A stretch of DNA of 16,729 nt. Origin: Myxococcales bacterium UBA5297. Its GTDB lineage: Bacteria; Myxococcota; Myxococcia; Myxococcales; UBA5297. Where the stretch lies: NCBI GenBank assembly GCA_002408385.1, contig DHSB01000119.1, positions 83,434 to 100,162 of the forward strand, given 5' to 3'. Both the position numbers and the translations under genes were made by a program. This document shows positions 16,017 through 16,729 of this stretch, one piece after another; position 1 is the stretch's first letter; each line of letters opens with the position of its first letter. The notes under the pieces are model-generated. The model had not been told where the DNA came from. It saw only the letters and a program-made list of their open reading frames with translations, and made no database searches.

Positions 16017-16117
16017 AGTTGGCGCGACGATAGGCACGCGCGCGCAACGTTTCAAGGCATGCGTCCATTTGCTAGCATTTGCCGCCTACCTGCCGAGCAA
16101 TTGCACCGGGAGAGCGC
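16017..16117. promoter_or_regulatory. Divergent promoter region with CATTTGC direct repeat
   Basis: This short region must carry promoters for the lipoprotein/exporter unit (minus) and the TPR gene (plus). CATTTGC occurs at 16066-16072 and 16076-16082, so the copies are 10 bp apart, one DNA turn. On the plus strand TTCAAG (16051-16056) and TAGCAT (16073-16078), 16 bp apart, form a possible -35/-10 pair, with the repeat over the -10. If a regulator binds the repeat, it would sit on both genes' starts. Confidence 0.35.
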
Positions 16118-16729
16118 ATGGCGAAGTCCCTCGTCGAGAAGTACGAGCAGATTCTCGAGAACGACCCGGGAAGCCTGGTGTTCGTCGAGTTGGCCAAGGC
16201 CCTGCTCGAGCGGGGGGACGCGGCCCGCGCCGTCGAAACGTGCCGACGCGGGGTCGAGCACCACCCGGAGTCGGTCATCGGACACGTCTTGTGGGGAAAG
16301 GCGCTCATCACCTGCGGCCGGCCCGCCGAGGCGATGGAGCAGTTCGACAGGGCGATGGCCATCGAGCGCGACAACCCCCAGGCCTACAACCTCATCGGCG
16401 AAGTGCTGCTGCACAAGGGGCTGTTTCGGTCGGCGCTGCCCGTCCTGAAGAGAGCGGTCAGCCTCCAGCCGAACGATTTGCGCGTGCGGCAATGGTTCGA
16501 GCAGGCTCAGCGCGCGGTCGGCGGGCTCCCTGCCATGGCCACCGAGCCGCCAAGAGACGCGACCGAGGTGGATCTGCCCGCCCTGCCGAGCTCCCTGACG
16601 CCGACCGAAAGCGGCCTCCAACCGACGATCACCGAGCTGTCGGCCTACACGCCGGGTGAAACGGTGCCCGGCCTCACCGACGTCTTCCAGTCGCTCGGGG
16701 CCCGGGAGCAGGGGCAGCCCCCTGACGGC
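16118..16729 (+). CDS. TPR protein (C-terminus cut by window edge)
   Basis: The visible 204 residues start with three TPR-type helical hairpins: LEKYEQ-like at 6-46 (LVFVELAKALLERGDAARAV), 54-84 (IGHVLWGKALITCGRPAEAM) and 88-118 (QAYNLIGEVLLHKGLFRSAL). From about 135 it changes to a Pro/Thr/Ser-rich linker, likely disordered. TPRs bind protein partners; which ones is unknown. There is no signal peptide or membrane segment in the visible part. GGGAGAG just upstream sets the ATG at 16118. It is divergent from the lipoprotein/exporter genes with a 101-bp shared region. The rest of the gene, and so the role, lies outside the window. Confidence 0.82.
   Translation, partial: MAKSLVEKYEQILENDPGSLVFVELAKALLERGDAARAVETCRRGVEHHPESVIGHVLWGKALITCGRPAEAMEQFDRAMAIERDNPQAYNLIGEVLLHKGLFRSALPVLKRAVSLQPNDLRVRQWFEQAQRAVGGLPAMATEPPRDATEVDLPALPSSLTPTESGLQPTITELSAYTPGETVPGLTDVFQSLGAREQGQPPDG

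Noticed and set aside
15460..16068. N-terminal extension of the ABC exporter frame by about 203 codons
   Set aside because: This stretch overlaps the lipoprotein gene in another frame and reads as Arg/Gly-rich shadow; exporter homology begins at the GTG at 15459.

Overview
The window is very GC-rich DNA with long antisense shadow frames, as expected at this composition. Its gene content is a Hanks-type serine/threonine kinase with a transmembrane segment, a PEGA-domain outer-membrane protein, several TPR proteins, and Tad/Flp-type pilin-like genes in an otherwise unremarkable operon. This points to a myxobacterium-like organism (Myxococcota, formerly Deltaproteobacteria). That assignment is inference from content, not from a marker gene. 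No rRNA, tRNA, CRISPR array or clear insertion sequence was found.

Left part (1-2436, minus strand): a DUF2804 protein cut by the left edge lies downstream of a 446-residue alpha-solenoid (TPR-like) protein. A 172-bp divergent intergenic region follows.

Centre-left (2609-7196, plus strand): a tight five-gene operon encodes surface-appendage components: a TadE-like pseudopilin, a large TadG-like protein, a second TadE-like protein, a membrane-anchored protein with a duplicated domain, and a small Flp pilin. The last three are linked by ATGA stop/start overlaps. No Tad ATPase, secretin, inner-membrane platform or prepilin peptidase is present, so assembly must rely on genes elsewhere. Downstream is a small secreted protein with four regularly spaced CX3C motifs (7405-7722), then a gene-poor convergent region.

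Centre-right (8179-12968, minus strand): a membrane Ser/Thr kinase with an N-terminal zinc ribbon and an extracytoplasmic C-terminal region comes first. After a 532-bp gene-free stretch, which holds an imperfect inverted repeat, there is a two-gene unit: a PEGA/beta-barrel protein overlapped by a secreted TPR protein.

Right part (13156-16729): on the minus strand, a putative lipoprotein, an MsbA-like ABC exporter and a small PD-(D/E)XK-like protein lie in series. A TPR protein is transcribed divergently on the plus strand and runs off the right edge. The region between them carries a CATTTGC direct repeat with 10-bp periodicity over a possible promoter. Overall the window is about the cell envelope: pilus-like assembly, exporter, lipoprotein, outer-membrane PEGA protein and transmembrane signalling.
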